DNA of 64,000 bases from Zoogloea oryzae (GTDB lineage: Bacteria > Pseudomonadota > Gammaproteobacteria > Burkholderiales > Rhodocyclaceae): positions 11,127-75,126 of the forward strand of contig NZ_BSPX01000011.1 in assembly GCF_030161255.1 (NCBI RefSeq), in the 5' to 3' direction. Shown here in pieces: positions 8,881-17,096 of the stretch. Within the stretch, counting starts at the first letter, position 1. Every line of letters starts with the position of its first letter. Position numbers and translations under genes: made by a program. Under the pieces are notes generated by a model. The model saw only the letters and a list, made by a program, of their open reading frames with translations, had not been told where the DNA came from and ran no database searches.

Positions 8881-9425
8881 AGTTTCCCCGCGCGCTCCTC
8901 GCCCTCGACATCCGGGTGCTGCGCCTGGTCGCCGGCGCCCTGTCGGCGGTGATCCTGCTCGTCGGCTGGGGCCAGATCCTGCGGCCGGCGTGGCAATCGC
9001 GCCAGGCGGTGCTCACCCAGACAGCGGGCATCCGCGAGGCCATTGCCAGCCTGCCCGACCAACAGGCCCAGGCCGACGCCCTGGCGGCCGAAGCCGCCCG
9101 CCTCGAAACCACCCTCGACGCCGCCGACACCGCGCCGGCGCGCCTGCCCGGCGTGCTCGACAGTCTGGCCCGCAGTCAGGGCGTCGAGCTGCTGCCGGTT
9201 TTCCCCGGCCAGCAGAACGAATCCGACGGCCTCGTCGAAACCCGTTACGACCTGGAAGCCAGCGGCAGCTACCCGCAGCTGGTGGGATGGCTTGCCGCCA
9301 TCGAGGCCCGCCTGCCCAACGCCGGCCTGCAGGAGATCCGCTTCACCCGCCAGGTGAGCAGCGGCAGCGTGAACCTGCGCCTGCGCCTCGCCGTGTATCG
9401 CCGCCCGGCCACCCGCCAGCCATGA
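8877..9425 (+). CDS. PilO/MshJ-like inner-membrane protein
   Basis: A 182-aa protein from a GTG start inside the GTGA overlap at 8877-8880. It has one N-terminal membrane segment (about 15-33, VLRLVAGALSAVILLVGWG), a coiled coil (about 40-85) and a ferredoxin-like periplasmic domain (YDLEASGSYPQLVGWLAAIEARLP), which is the MshJ/PilO pattern. The stop overlaps the next start (ATGA at 9422). Together with the PilN-like protein it should link the PilM ring to the secretin across the periplasm. Confidence 0.8.
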   Translation: MKFPRALLALDIRVLRLVAGALSAVILLVGWGQILRPAWQSRQAVLTQTAGIREAIASLPDQQAQADALAAEAARLETTLDAADTAPARLPGVLDSLARSQGVELLPVFPGQQNESDGLVETRYDLEASGSYPQLVGWLAAIEARLPNAGLQEIRFTRQVSSGSVNLRLRLAVYRRPATRQP

Positions 9426-9778
9426 AGCACCGCCTGCTGCCCGCCCTCCTGCTGCTCATCGCCACGGCGGCCCCAGCTGCCGAGCCACCCGCCGCACCCA
9501 GTCTGCACCACGACCCCTTCCGCCGGCCCGGCGGCACGCTGCTGGCGCCCGTCGCCGGTGATGCCCCCGCGCCCGTCGAATGGCAGCCCCGCCTGCGCGG
9601 CGTGCTGCTGTCGGGGGCCGCTTCCCTCGCCAACGTGGACGGCCAGATGGTCGCCATCGGCGAAAAGATCGACGGCCACCGTCTGCTGTCGGTCACCGAA
9701 TATCAGGCCGTTTTCGAAAAGGACGGGCGCCGCGTCACCCTCGACATGCGCCGTCCGCCCCGGGAGTCCAGACCGTGA
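9422..9778 (+). CDS. PilP/MshK-like periplasmic protein
   Basis: A small exported protein of 118 aa. MKHRLLPALLLLIATAAPAAE is a Sec signal peptide. A short proline-rich linker with HHDPFRRPGG is followed by a small beta domain, LRGVLLSGAASLANVDGQMVAIGEKIDGHRLLSV, which matches the MshK/PilP/GspC homology-region fold. It sits between the PilO-like gene and the secretin gene and overlaps both (ATGA, GTGA), which supports a role in docking the alignment complex to the secretin. No lipobox is seen, unlike classical PilP. Confidence 0.78.
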   Translation: MKHRLLPALLLLIATAAPAAEPPAAPSLHHDPFRRPGGTLLAPVAGDAPAPVEWQPRLRGVLLSGAASLANVDGQMVAIGEKIDGHRLLSVTEYQAVFEKDGRRVTLDMRRPPRESRP

Positions 9779-11103
9779 TCCGCCATCGCCTCGCCACCGC
9801 CCTCGTGGCCTGCGCCCTCGCCGCCACCGGCCAGCCGGCCGCCTTCGCCGCCGATCCAGCGCCACGGCGCATCACCGTCAATCTGCGCGACGTGCCGGTG
9901 GGCGACGTGTTCGAGATGCTCTCCCGCAACGAGAAGATCAACGTGCTGGTGGGCAAGGGCGTCACCGGCAACGTGTCGGTCAACCTCTACAACGTGAGCG
10001 CCGACGAGGCCGTGCGCACAGTGGCCGAGGCCGCCGGCTACGTGGCCGAGCGCCGCGGCGACACCTTCCTGGTGGTCGAGCGCAAGGACGCCGGGCTGGA
10101 TGGCCTCTCTGGCAACACCCGGCTGCGCACCTTCAAGGTCCAGTACTCCAACCCCAAGACGGTCGCCGACATCCTCACCAAGCACATCTCCCGCTACGGC
10201 AAGATCACCCCGCTGCTCGAACGCAACCTGATCGTCGTCGAAGACCAGCCGGCCTTCGTCGATCGCATCGAGACCCTGCTCCAGCAGGTGGACGTGCAGC
10301 CCCGCCAGATCCTCATCGAGGCCAAGATCCTCGAGGTACGGCTCGACCGCAGCGAAGCCTTCGGGGTGGATTGGTCGAAGATCGTGGGCGGCAGCGATCG
10401 CAGCTACAGCGTGGGCACCAAGGGCCTCGCCGACCGCACCGGCAGCGGGCTGTTCTTCAGCGTGGTGAGCGACAACCTGAACATCTACCTGAGCGCCCTG
10501 GCCAGCAAGGGCCGGGTGCATACCCTCGCCACGCCCAAGCTGCTGGCGCTGGAGAACCAGCAGGCGATCACCTCCATCGGCGACCAGACCGGCTACAAGG
10601 TGACGACCACCATCAACCAGGTCACCACCGAATCCATCCAGTTCCTCGAATCCGGGGTGATCCTGCGGGTCACGCCGTCCATCGACGAGCGCGGCCGCAT
10701 CCTGATGAAGATCCACCCGGAGGTGAGCACCGCCAGCGTGAACAACAGCATCCCGTCGAAGAACAGCACGCAGGTCAACACCACCCTCATCGCCGAGGAC
10801 GGGCAGTCGATCTTCATCGGGGGGCTGATCCGCAACAGCGCCAACTACAAGCGCTCGGGCATTCCGGTGCTGGGCGAGATTCCGGTGGTGGGCGCGGCGT
10901 TTTCCCGCTGGGAAGATGCGGGCACCAGCACCGAGACGGTGGTGGTCATCACCCCGCGCATCGTGCGCGAGCCCGAGGTCGTCGCCACGCCGGCAGCCGC
11001 GCCGGGCAACCCGGCCGCCCGGCTGGAGGACAGCGAACCGCCGCTGCTGCGCAGCGCCGCCGGGCTGGACGAATCCCTCGAGCGCCTGCGCCCGCGGGAC
11101 TGA
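9775..11103 (+). CDS. mshL: MshL/PilQ-type secretin
   Basis: Outer-membrane secretin of 442 aa, beginning at GTG 9775 inside a GTGA overlap. The order is: Sec signal peptide (cleavage near AAFAA|DPA), an STN-like N-terminal domain (ITVNLRDVPVGDVFEMLSR), a secretin N/NolW-like domain (FKVQYSNPKTVADILTKHI...LIVVEDQPAFVDRI), then the secretin core (QILIEAKILEVRLDRSEAFGVDW to ETVVVITPRIV). The core carries the conserved VPVLGEIPVVGAAF-like gate segment (IPVLGEIPVVG) and the GLIRNS loop. At 442 aa it is at the short end for secretins, which suits an MshL-like protein without AMIN domains. Last gene of the pilus operon; the convergent feoB stop lies only 7 bases away. Confidence 0.88.
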   Translation: MIRHRLATALVACALAATGQPAAFAADPAPRRITVNLRDVPVGDVFEMLSRNEKINVLVGKGVTGNVSVNLYNVSADEAVRTVAEAAGYVAERRGDTFLVVERKDAGLDGLSGNTRLRTFKVQYSNPKTVADILTKHISRYGKITPLLERNLIVVEDQPAFVDRIETLLQQVDVQPRQILIEAKILEVRLDRSEAFGVDWSKIVGGSDRSYSVGTKGLADRTGSGLFFSVVSDNLNIYLSALASKGRVHTLATPKLLALENQQAITSIGDQTGYKVTTTINQVTTESIQFLESGVILRVTPSIDERGRILMKIHPEVSTASVNNSIPSKNSTQVNTTLIAEDGQSIFIGGLIRNSANYKRSGIPVLGEIPVVGAAFSRWEDAGTSTETVVVITPRIVREPEVVATPAAAPGNPAARLEDSEPPLLRSAAGLDESLERLRPRD

Positions 11104-11109
11104 CCGGCT

Positions 11110-13140
11110 TCAGAACAGCAGATTGACACCCTGCAGGGCGATCCGGCACACCGCCGCGATGCCCAGCGCCACGGCCACCGACAGCCCCACCGAGAACACC
11201 GCATCGCGGCGCCCGATGGTTTTCAGCATTACCGCGAAGGTGGACACGCAGGGCACGTAGAAGGTCAGGAAGACCAGGAAGGTGGCGATCTGCACCCAGT
11301 TCAGCTGGAGCGCGATGTCCTGGGTGCCGAGGGCCTGGTAGACCATCAGCAGCGACAGCTCCTTGCGCAGCACGCCAAACAGGATCGGCACCCCCAGTGC
11401 CACCGGCAGGCCCAACCACCAGCTCGTCACCGGCAGCAGCAGCATGTTGATCACTTCATCGGCACCGAAGTGGGCCAGCAGCGCCAGCACCACGCTGCCC
11501 AGCACCAGCAGCGGCGTGACGATGGTCAGGATGTCGCTGGTGCGCTCCCAGGTGATCGCCAGCAGACGCCGCCACTGGGGCAGCGCGTAGGACGGGATCG
11601 CCTGGATCAGGCCCGGGCTGGCCTTCACGTAGCGGCGGGTGAGCAGTTTGCCCGCCACCGCGATGATCAGCATCGTCAGCAGGAAGATCCCCAGCACCCC
11701 TTCCCAGCCCAGATACTTGCCACCGATCGCCAGCACGATGGCCGAGCGCGCCGAGCACGGCACGAAGGTGATGAGCAGCGACGCCACGATGCGCTCGCGC
11801 CCGGACGAGCTGGCCGCCACCGCCGACAGCGCCGGCACGTTGCAGCCCAAGCCCAGCAGGAAAGGCACCGCCACCCCGCCGTGCAGGCCGATGCGGTGAA
11901 AGCCCCGGTCCACCACGAAGGCGACCCGGTGCATGATCCCGGATTCCTCAAGGCTCACCAGCAGCAGCACCAGCGGCAGCATGTAGGGCACCACGATGCC
12001 CACCAGCCCCACCAGCCCGTCGGCCACGGCGCGCCCGATGACGCCGGCGGTGGTGTCCGGCTCCCACTGGCCGACCCACGCCGCAAGCGGCGCCGAGGTG
12101 AGCGCGTCGAGGGCGGTGCTCACCTCGAAGACCATGAACAGCACCAGCGCAAACACCGCCAGGGTACCGATCAGGCCCCAGCGGGGATGGAGGAACAGCC
12201 GGTCGAGGGTGCGTTTCCAGCCGGCCTTTTCGGCCGCATGGCCCAGCCGGCTGACCTGCTCGTGGAGCGCCGCAGCCCGGTAGTGGCGGTCGGCGAAGAG
12301 CTCTTCTGCCAGCGGGCGCGGCAGCACCCGGGTGGCGTCGGCACGGGCGGCCTCGACGGCCGGCACCAGATCAGGGAAATGCCGGGCCAGCTCGGACGCA
12401 AACCACGTATCGCCCCGCGCCACCTGGGTGAGCAGCAGCGTCCGCGGCACGCGGAAGGCGGCCTCCACCGCCGGCATGTCGAGGATCGCGTTGAGGGGTG
12501 CCAGCGCCTTGCGCAGGTGCGGGCTGGGCAACTGCGGCAGCGGGCAGCGCTTGGCGTGGAGCAGCTGGAGCGCCGTCTCGAAGACAGTGGTGATGCCCTT
12601 GCCCATGTGAGCCACGGTGGGCACCACCGGCACGCCGAGCGCTTCGGACAGCGCCGCCACGTTGATGTAGACGCCCTTCTCACGGGCCTCGTCGAGGCGG
12701 TTGAGGGCGATCACCAGCGGCTTGCCGAGTTCGCAGAGTTCCTGGGCCAGGGCCAGGCTGGATTCGAGGGCGGTGGCATCCACCACCTGGATCAGCAGGT
12801 CGGGCGTCTTGAAGCCCGCCTCGCCCCGCCGGGCCGGCTGACCGCCGAGCAGCGCCATCAGCAGCAGGCGGTCGGCCTCGTCGAGATCATGCAGGCTGCG
12901 CAGGGGCGGCAGATCGACCAGCGCGGCCTCTTCGAGCCCCACATTGACCTGACAGGTGGAGAAACCCAGGCTGCTGCCGTCGAGCTGGCCGGCTTCGACC
13001 GCGGTGCTCGAGGCCGCCTGGAAGATGGTGCTCTTGCCGGTGCGCGGCAGGCCCACCAGGGCAATCTGTGGCCGGCGCTCGCCCCTGAGCAGGCTGCGCG
13101 GCAGTGAAACCGTTGCGACGACCGGCGCTGCAGCACCCAT
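11110..13140 (-). CDS. feoB: FeoB-like ferrous iron transporter
   Basis: Inner-membrane Fe(II) transporter of 676 aa, with an N-terminal G-protein domain and a polytopic C-terminal half. G1 is GLPRTGKST (residues 30-38), G4 is NRLDEA and G5-like is PVVPTVAHMGKGI. The membrane half carries both FeoB gate motifs, LLGLGCNVPALSA and FGVLRKELSLLMVYQALG. The G3 region reads DLPPLRSL where FeoB normally has DLPGxYSL, so the conserved glycine is missing. No feoA or feoC gene is adjacent. A Fur-like sequence lies 66-84 bases upstream of the start. Orientation is convergent with the pilus operon. Confidence 0.85.
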   Translation of the reverse strand: MGAAAPVVATVSLPRSLLRGERRPQIALVGLPRTGKSTIFQAASSTAVEAGQLDGSSLGFSTCQVNVGLEEAALVDLPPLRSLHDLDEADRLLLMALLGGQPARRGEAGFKTPDLLIQVVDATALESSLALAQELCELGKPLVIALNRLDEAREKGVYINVAALSEALGVPVVPTVAHMGKGITTVFETALQLLHAKRCPLPQLPSPHLRKALAPLNAILDMPAVEAAFRVPRTLLLTQVARGDTWFASELARHFPDLVPAVEAARADATRVLPRPLAEELFADRHYRAAALHEQVSRLGHAAEKAGWKRTLDRLFLHPRWGLIGTLAVFALVLFMVFEVSTALDALTSAPLAAWVGQWEPDTTAGVIGRAVADGLVGLVGIVVPYMLPLVLLLVSLEESGIMHRVAFVVDRGFHRIGLHGGVAVPFLLGLGCNVPALSAVAASSSGRERIVASLLITFVPCSARSAIVLAIGGKYLGWEGVLGIFLLTMLIIAVAGKLLTRRYVKASPGLIQAIPSYALPQWRRLLAITWERTSDILTIVTPLLVLGSVVLALLAHFGADEVINMLLLPVTSWWLGLPVALGVPILFGVLRKELSLLMVYQALGTQDIALQLNWVQIATFLVFLTFYVPCVSTFAVMLKTIGRRDAVFSVGLSVAVALGIAAVCRIALQGVNLLF

Positions 13141-13205
13141 CAGCAGTCACCTCGCCCTTCAATCCGACTCATCGACAATCGCCCGGCAGTGATCCATTGC
13201 GCCCG

Positions 13206-13223
13206 ATTATAATCAGTAATAAG
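13206..13223 (-). promoter_or_regulatory. Candidate Fur box upstream of feoB
   Basis: In an AT-rich island within GC-rich flanks, GATTATAATCAGTAATAAG (beginning at 13205) matches the 19-base Fur consensus at 11 of 19 positions by hand alignment. It lies about 65 bases upstream of the feoB start, where a Fur site would be expected for an iron uptake gene. The match is moderate, so this stays a candidate. Confidence 0.45.
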
Positions 13224-13304
13224 AATTGTTCGCAAAAAGGTGGTGCATACATCCCTGCTCGCCCGGACGTCGCGGAAGCGACCGGGCGCAATACCGCCAG
13301 AACC

Positions 13305-13952
13305 TCAGACCCGCAGACCGGCCCGGGTCATCATCAGCAGGGCCTGCGCCCGGCTGGTCACCCCCAGCGCCCGCAGGATCGCCGAGACGTGCACCTTCAC
13401 GGTGCCTTCCGACAGGCCGAGGAATTCGGCGATGTCGCGGTTCGACTTGCCCTGGGCCACCAGTTCGAGCACCCGGCCCTGGGCCGCGGTGAGCTGGAAA
13501 CGTTCGGCGAAGGCCTGGCTGGCACGCCGGCTGCGATTGCCGCCGTCACTGCCGGTGGCCGCCTCGGGGGTGAACACCCCGCCGGCCAGCACGGTGCGCA
13601 CGGCTTCGATCAGGGTGTTGCTGGGGCTCGCCTTGGAGACGAAACCGGACGCACCGGCCTTCATCGCCCGCTGCACCGACTCCCGGTCGTCCAGCGCGGA
13701 CACCACCAGGGCCGGCACGTCGGGAAAGCGCTTGGCGATCACGCCAAGCAGGGAAAAACCATTGATTTCGGGCAGCATCAGGTCGACGACCAGCAGGTCA
13801 CAGTCCGGATCGGCCTCAAGGAGCGCGAGCGCATCGGTGGCATTGCTGGCCTGCTGGCAGTGCACCCCTTCTCCCACCTGGGCAAGGGTCAGAGCCATGG
13901 CTTCCCTCACCAGCACATGGTCTTCGATAATCAGAATACGTGTCTGCATCAT
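13305..13952 (-). CDS. NarL/FixJ-family response regulator
   Basis: Two-component response regulator of 215 aa. The receiver domain occupies about residues 5-120 with acidic pocket IIEDH, phosphoacceptor Asp in LLVVDLMLP (D57) and VVSALDD at the switch Thr/Ser. A LuxR-type helix-turn-helix follows at about 150-210 (LTAAQGRVLELVAQGKSNRDIAEFLGLSEGTVKVHVSAIL). The start chosen is ATG 13952; a TTG at 13961 is possible. It is divergent from the TonB-dependent receptor gene, which is followed by a binding protein and hybrid kinase; it is the likely partner of that kinase (inference from context). Confidence 0.9.
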   Translation of the reverse strand: MMQTRILIIEDHVLVREAMALTLAQVGEGVHCQQASNATDALALLEADPDCDLLVVDLMLPEINGFSLLGVIAKRFPDVPALVVSALDDRESVQRAMKAGASGFVSKASPSNTLIEAVRTVLAGGVFTPEAATGSDGGNRSRRASQAFAERFQLTAAQGRVLELVAQGKSNRDIAEFLGLSEGTVKVHVSAILRALGVTSRAQALLMMTRAGLRV

Positions 13953-14066
13953 GGCCGCCAATTCATTGCGGATAAGTCGGTTTTCGATTCGCCCTGGCAG
14001 TTTAGCCTACCCAGCCCTGCCCAAAACGTACAAAATCGTGGTTTGCTAGCCAATTCGGCAAAAACC

Positions 14067-16160
14067 ATGCCGCCCATCAAGATTACACATCACCTCTCTG
14101 CGCCCCTGCGCACGCTCCCCCTGCTGATCACGCTCCTGCCGCTGACAGCGCTTGCCAACCCCGATGACATCAGCGAGGCCGGTCACCTGAGTGACCTGCC
14201 GGTCGTGCTGTCTGCCACGCGCCTGTCCCAGGCGCCGGCCGATGCACCGGGCGCCGTCACGGTGCTCGACCGGGAGATGATCCGCGCCTCCGGCGCGCGC
14301 AACATCTACGAGCTGTTCCGCCTCGTGCCCGGCTTCCAGCTCGGGATGCACACCGGCAACCAGCCGCTGGTCACCTATCACGGGCTGTCCGACGAAGCGC
14401 CCCGGCGGATGCTGGTGCAGGTGGATGGCCGCTCGATCTACTCGCCCTACCTGATCTCCGGGGTCGAGTGGAACCAGATCGGCGTGGACATCGACGACAT
14501 CGAGCGCATCGAGGTCTTCCGCGGCTCCAACTCGGCGACCTACGGCAGCAACGCCTTCCTCGGCGTGGCCAACATCATCACCCGCTCGCCGTCCGAGACC
14601 CTCGGCGGTGCGGTGCGCTACCGCGCTGGCGACAACGGCATCAACGACATCGGCGCCCGCATCGGCCACCAGTTCAACGACGTGTCCATGCGCCTCACCG
14701 TCTCGCGCACCTACGACCACGGTTTCGGCAACTACGACAAGGGCGCACAGAACATCAACGACTGGCGTTACACCCAGCTCGCCACCCTCAACACCGAATG
14801 GCGCGCCGACAGCACCAACAGCGTCGATTTCCAGACCGGCTGGACCGACTCCCACGAAGGCACCGGCAAAGCCGACAACGCCACCGACCCGGAGCGCCCG
14901 ATGCGCATCTACACCGGCTTCGGGCTGCTGCGCTGGCGTCACGCCCCCGCCCCCGGCGAAGAGCTGACCGTCACCTACTACCACCAGGAAGAAAACGGCC
15001 GCGACAACTACAACCTCGACGTGCCGGCACGCGTCACCCTCGGCGGCGCAACCCGGACCATCTACGTGCCGGTGCGCTTCGACTACGACTTCAAGGCCAC
15101 CCGCGACGACCTGGAACTCCAGCGCATCACCACCCTGGCCCCGTCGCTGCGGGCCGTGATCGGCGCCGGCTGGCGCACCGACCTGATCGCCGCGCCCTCA
15201 CGCTTCAACACCAACGAGCCGGTGCGCAGCACCGTGACCCGCGCCTTCGGCACCCTCGAGTGGCGCGCCAGCGAGCGCTGGCTGTTCAACGTCGGGACGA
15301 TGATCGAGGACAACTCCCTCACCCGGGTGGCACTGGCACCGCGCGCGTCAGCCAACTATCATATGACGGAAAGCCAGACTTGGCGCTTGTCGGTCAACCG
15401 CTCCCATCGCAACCCGATGGCGTTCGAGCAGAGGTCCAGCATGATCTTCAGCAACTCGGCGCCGTTCTCGATTCCCGGGCGGACCATCCCGGCGGGCACC
15501 CCGATCAACCAGACCTTCCGCCCGTCGCCCGATCTCCATGCCGAGCGGATCACCACCTATGAGCTGGGCTATCTGGCCGAGCTGCGCGAGATCGCCACCA
15601 CCATCGACGCACGCCTGTTCCTCGAACGCGCCCGCGATCTGGTCGAGATGAAGCTCGAGCCGTCCACCGTCGGCCTGTTCTCCCGCAGCAACACGCGCTA
15701 CTTCACCAACAGCGGCGAGGCCAACATCCGCGGCCTGGAGATCTCGGCCACCTGGCGCCCGTCCCCGCGCACCTGGCTGACGGCCCACCACACCGCCCTG
15801 CGCATCGACAACCCCAACTTCAGCGCCACCGAAGCCAAAACCAACTCCAGCGGCTGGATCGAATACACCGCGCCCAAGCAGAGCTCCACCCTCTTCGGCG
15901 CGTGGGAGTTCCTCCCCGGCTGGCAGTTCAGCTTTGCCAAGCACTGGATCGGATCGATGAGCTGGTACCAGGACAACTGGCACAAGACCGCGCCCTACCG
16001 CCAGCTCGACCTGCGCCTCGCCCGCCGTCTCCCGGCCAGCATCGCCCGGGGTGAGGTCTCCATCACCGCCCGCAACGTGGACGGCCCGGATCAGACCTAC
16101 GCGCCGGACACCTCGTGGTGGGCCCGCACCATCTTCGCCGGCGTGAATCTGGAACTCTGA
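14067..16160 (+). CDS. TonB-dependent outer-membrane receptor
   Basis: Outer-membrane TonB-dependent transporter of 697 aa. MPPIKITHHLSAPLRTLP begins a Sec signal peptide ending near ALA|NPDD. The plug domain (about residues 45-165) includes LPVVLSATRLSQ, GAVTVLDREMIRASGARNI and VEVFRGSNSATYGSNAFLGVANIIT. The beta-barrel follows to the C-terminal NLEL, without a terminal Phe. The start at ATG 14067 is fixed by the signal peptide; the frame is open upstream but has no signal there. Ligand unknown. Six bases after its stop begins a binding-protein gene and then a sensor kinase, so receptor, periplasmic sensor and kinase are probably one unit. Confidence 0.9.
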   Translation: MPPIKITHHLSAPLRTLPLLITLLPLTALANPDDISEAGHLSDLPVVLSATRLSQAPADAPGAVTVLDREMIRASGARNIYELFRLVPGFQLGMHTGNQPLVTYHGLSDEAPRRMLVQVDGRSIYSPYLISGVEWNQIGVDIDDIERIEVFRGSNSATYGSNAFLGVANIITRSPSETLGGAVRYRAGDNGINDIGARIGHQFNDVSMRLTVSRTYDHGFGNYDKGAQNINDWRYTQLATLNTEWRADSTNSVDFQTGWTDSHEGTGKADNATDPERPMRIYTGFGLLRWRHAPAPGEELTVTYYHQEENGRDNYNLDVPARVTLGGATRTIYVPVRFDYDFKATRDDLELQRITTLAPSLRAVIGAGWRTDLIAAPSRFNTNEPVRSTVTRAFGTLEWRASERWLFNVGTMIEDNSLTRVALAPRASANYHMTESQTWRLSVNRSHRNPMAFEQRSSMIFSNSAPFSIPGRTIPAGTPINQTFRPSPDLHAERITTYELGYLAELREIATTIDARLFLERARDLVEMKLEPSTVGLFSRSNTRYFTNSGEANIRGLEISATWRPSPRTWLTAHHTALRIDNPNFSATEAKTNSSGWIEYTAPKQSSTLFGAWEFLPGWQFSFAKHWIGSMSWYQDNWHKTAPYRQLDLRLARRLPASIARGEVSITARNVDGPDQTYAPDTSWWARTIFAGVNLEL

Positions 16161-16166
16161 CGCCTG

Positions 16167-17096
16167 ATGAGGCTGATCCGGCGCGCCTTCGTCGTCACCC
16201 TGCTGGCCCTCCTGGCCTGCGGGGTGCCGCTGCACGCGCTCGCCGCATCGGTGGTGCTCGTGATGTCCGAAGAGAGCGCCGCCTTCAGCGAGGCCGCCGA
16301 GGCCCTCACCGCCGAGCTGCGCAACGCCGGCCACCGCCCCCAGACGCTGATGCTGCCGCTGCGCGCCGAAGACGCCGCCGCCCTCGGCAACACCGGGCTG
16401 GTGGTCACCTTCGGCACCCGCGCCGCCCAGACCATCGCCAACCTCGCCCCCCGCACCCTGATCCTCCACACCCTGCTGCCGCGCAGCGCCTACGAGCGCC
16501 TGCCCAACCGGGGTGACGACACCCGGCGGGTGTCGGCGGTGTTCATCGACCAGCCCGCATCGCGGCAGATCGAACTGCTGCGCATCGCCCTGCCCGACTG
16601 GCCGCGGGTCGGCCTGGTGGTCGGCCGCGAGAGCACCGAGCTGGGCAGCCGCCTGCAGGCCAGCGCCCGGGACAAGCGGCTGCGCCCGGTGCTCGAATAC
16701 GCCAGCGAGGAGAGCGATCTCTACCCCGCCCTGCAGCGCATGCTGGCCGAGCCCACCGTGCTGCTGGCGGTACCCGACACCCAGCTCTTCAACAACCGGA
16801 CCATCTCCAACATCCTCCTGACGGCCTATCACCACCGCTCGCCGGTGATCGGCTTCTCGCCCGCCTACGTCAAGGCCGGCGCCCTGTTCGCCCTCTACAG
16901 CACGCCGGCCCAGATCGGCCAGCAGGCCGGCGAGGCCGCCCGGATCGGGCTCGTCAGCGGCAGCCTGCCGCCGCCCACCGCGCCACGCCAGTTCCGGATC
17001 AGCACCAACACCTACGTCGCCCGCTCCCTGGGCATCACCCTCGAAGACGCCAACGTACTGCGCGAGCGGCTCGAACGTGCGGAGAACCCGCCATGA
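16167..17096 (+). CDS. TrpX/ABC substrate-binding-like periplasmic protein linked to sensor kinase
   Basis: A 309-aa exported protein with signal peptide MRLIRRAFVVTLLALLACGVPLHALAA. The mature part is like the ABC substrate-binding family PF04392 (YrdX/TrpX-like), with VVTFGTRAAQTIA, DQPASRQIELLRIALPDWPRVGLVVG and SPVIGFSPAYVKAGALFALYS. No ABC permease or ATPase gene is near. Its stop overlaps the hybrid kinase start (ATGA at 17093), so it more likely serves as a sensory ligand-binding partner of the kinase than as a transporter component (inference). Confidence 0.8.
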   Translation: MRLIRRAFVVTLLALLACGVPLHALAASVVLVMSEESAAFSEAAEALTAELRNAGHRPQTLMLPLRAEDAAALGNTGLVVTFGTRAAQTIANLAPRTLILHTLLPRSAYERLPNRGDDTRRVSAVFIDQPASRQIELLRIALPDWPRVGLVVGRESTELGSRLQASARDKRLRPVLEYASEESDLYPALQRMLAEPTVLLAVPDTQLFNNRTISNILLTAYHHRSPVIGFSPAYVKAGALFALYSTPAQIGQQAGEAARIGLVSGSLPPPTAPRQFRISTNTYVARSLGITLEDANVLRERLERAENPP

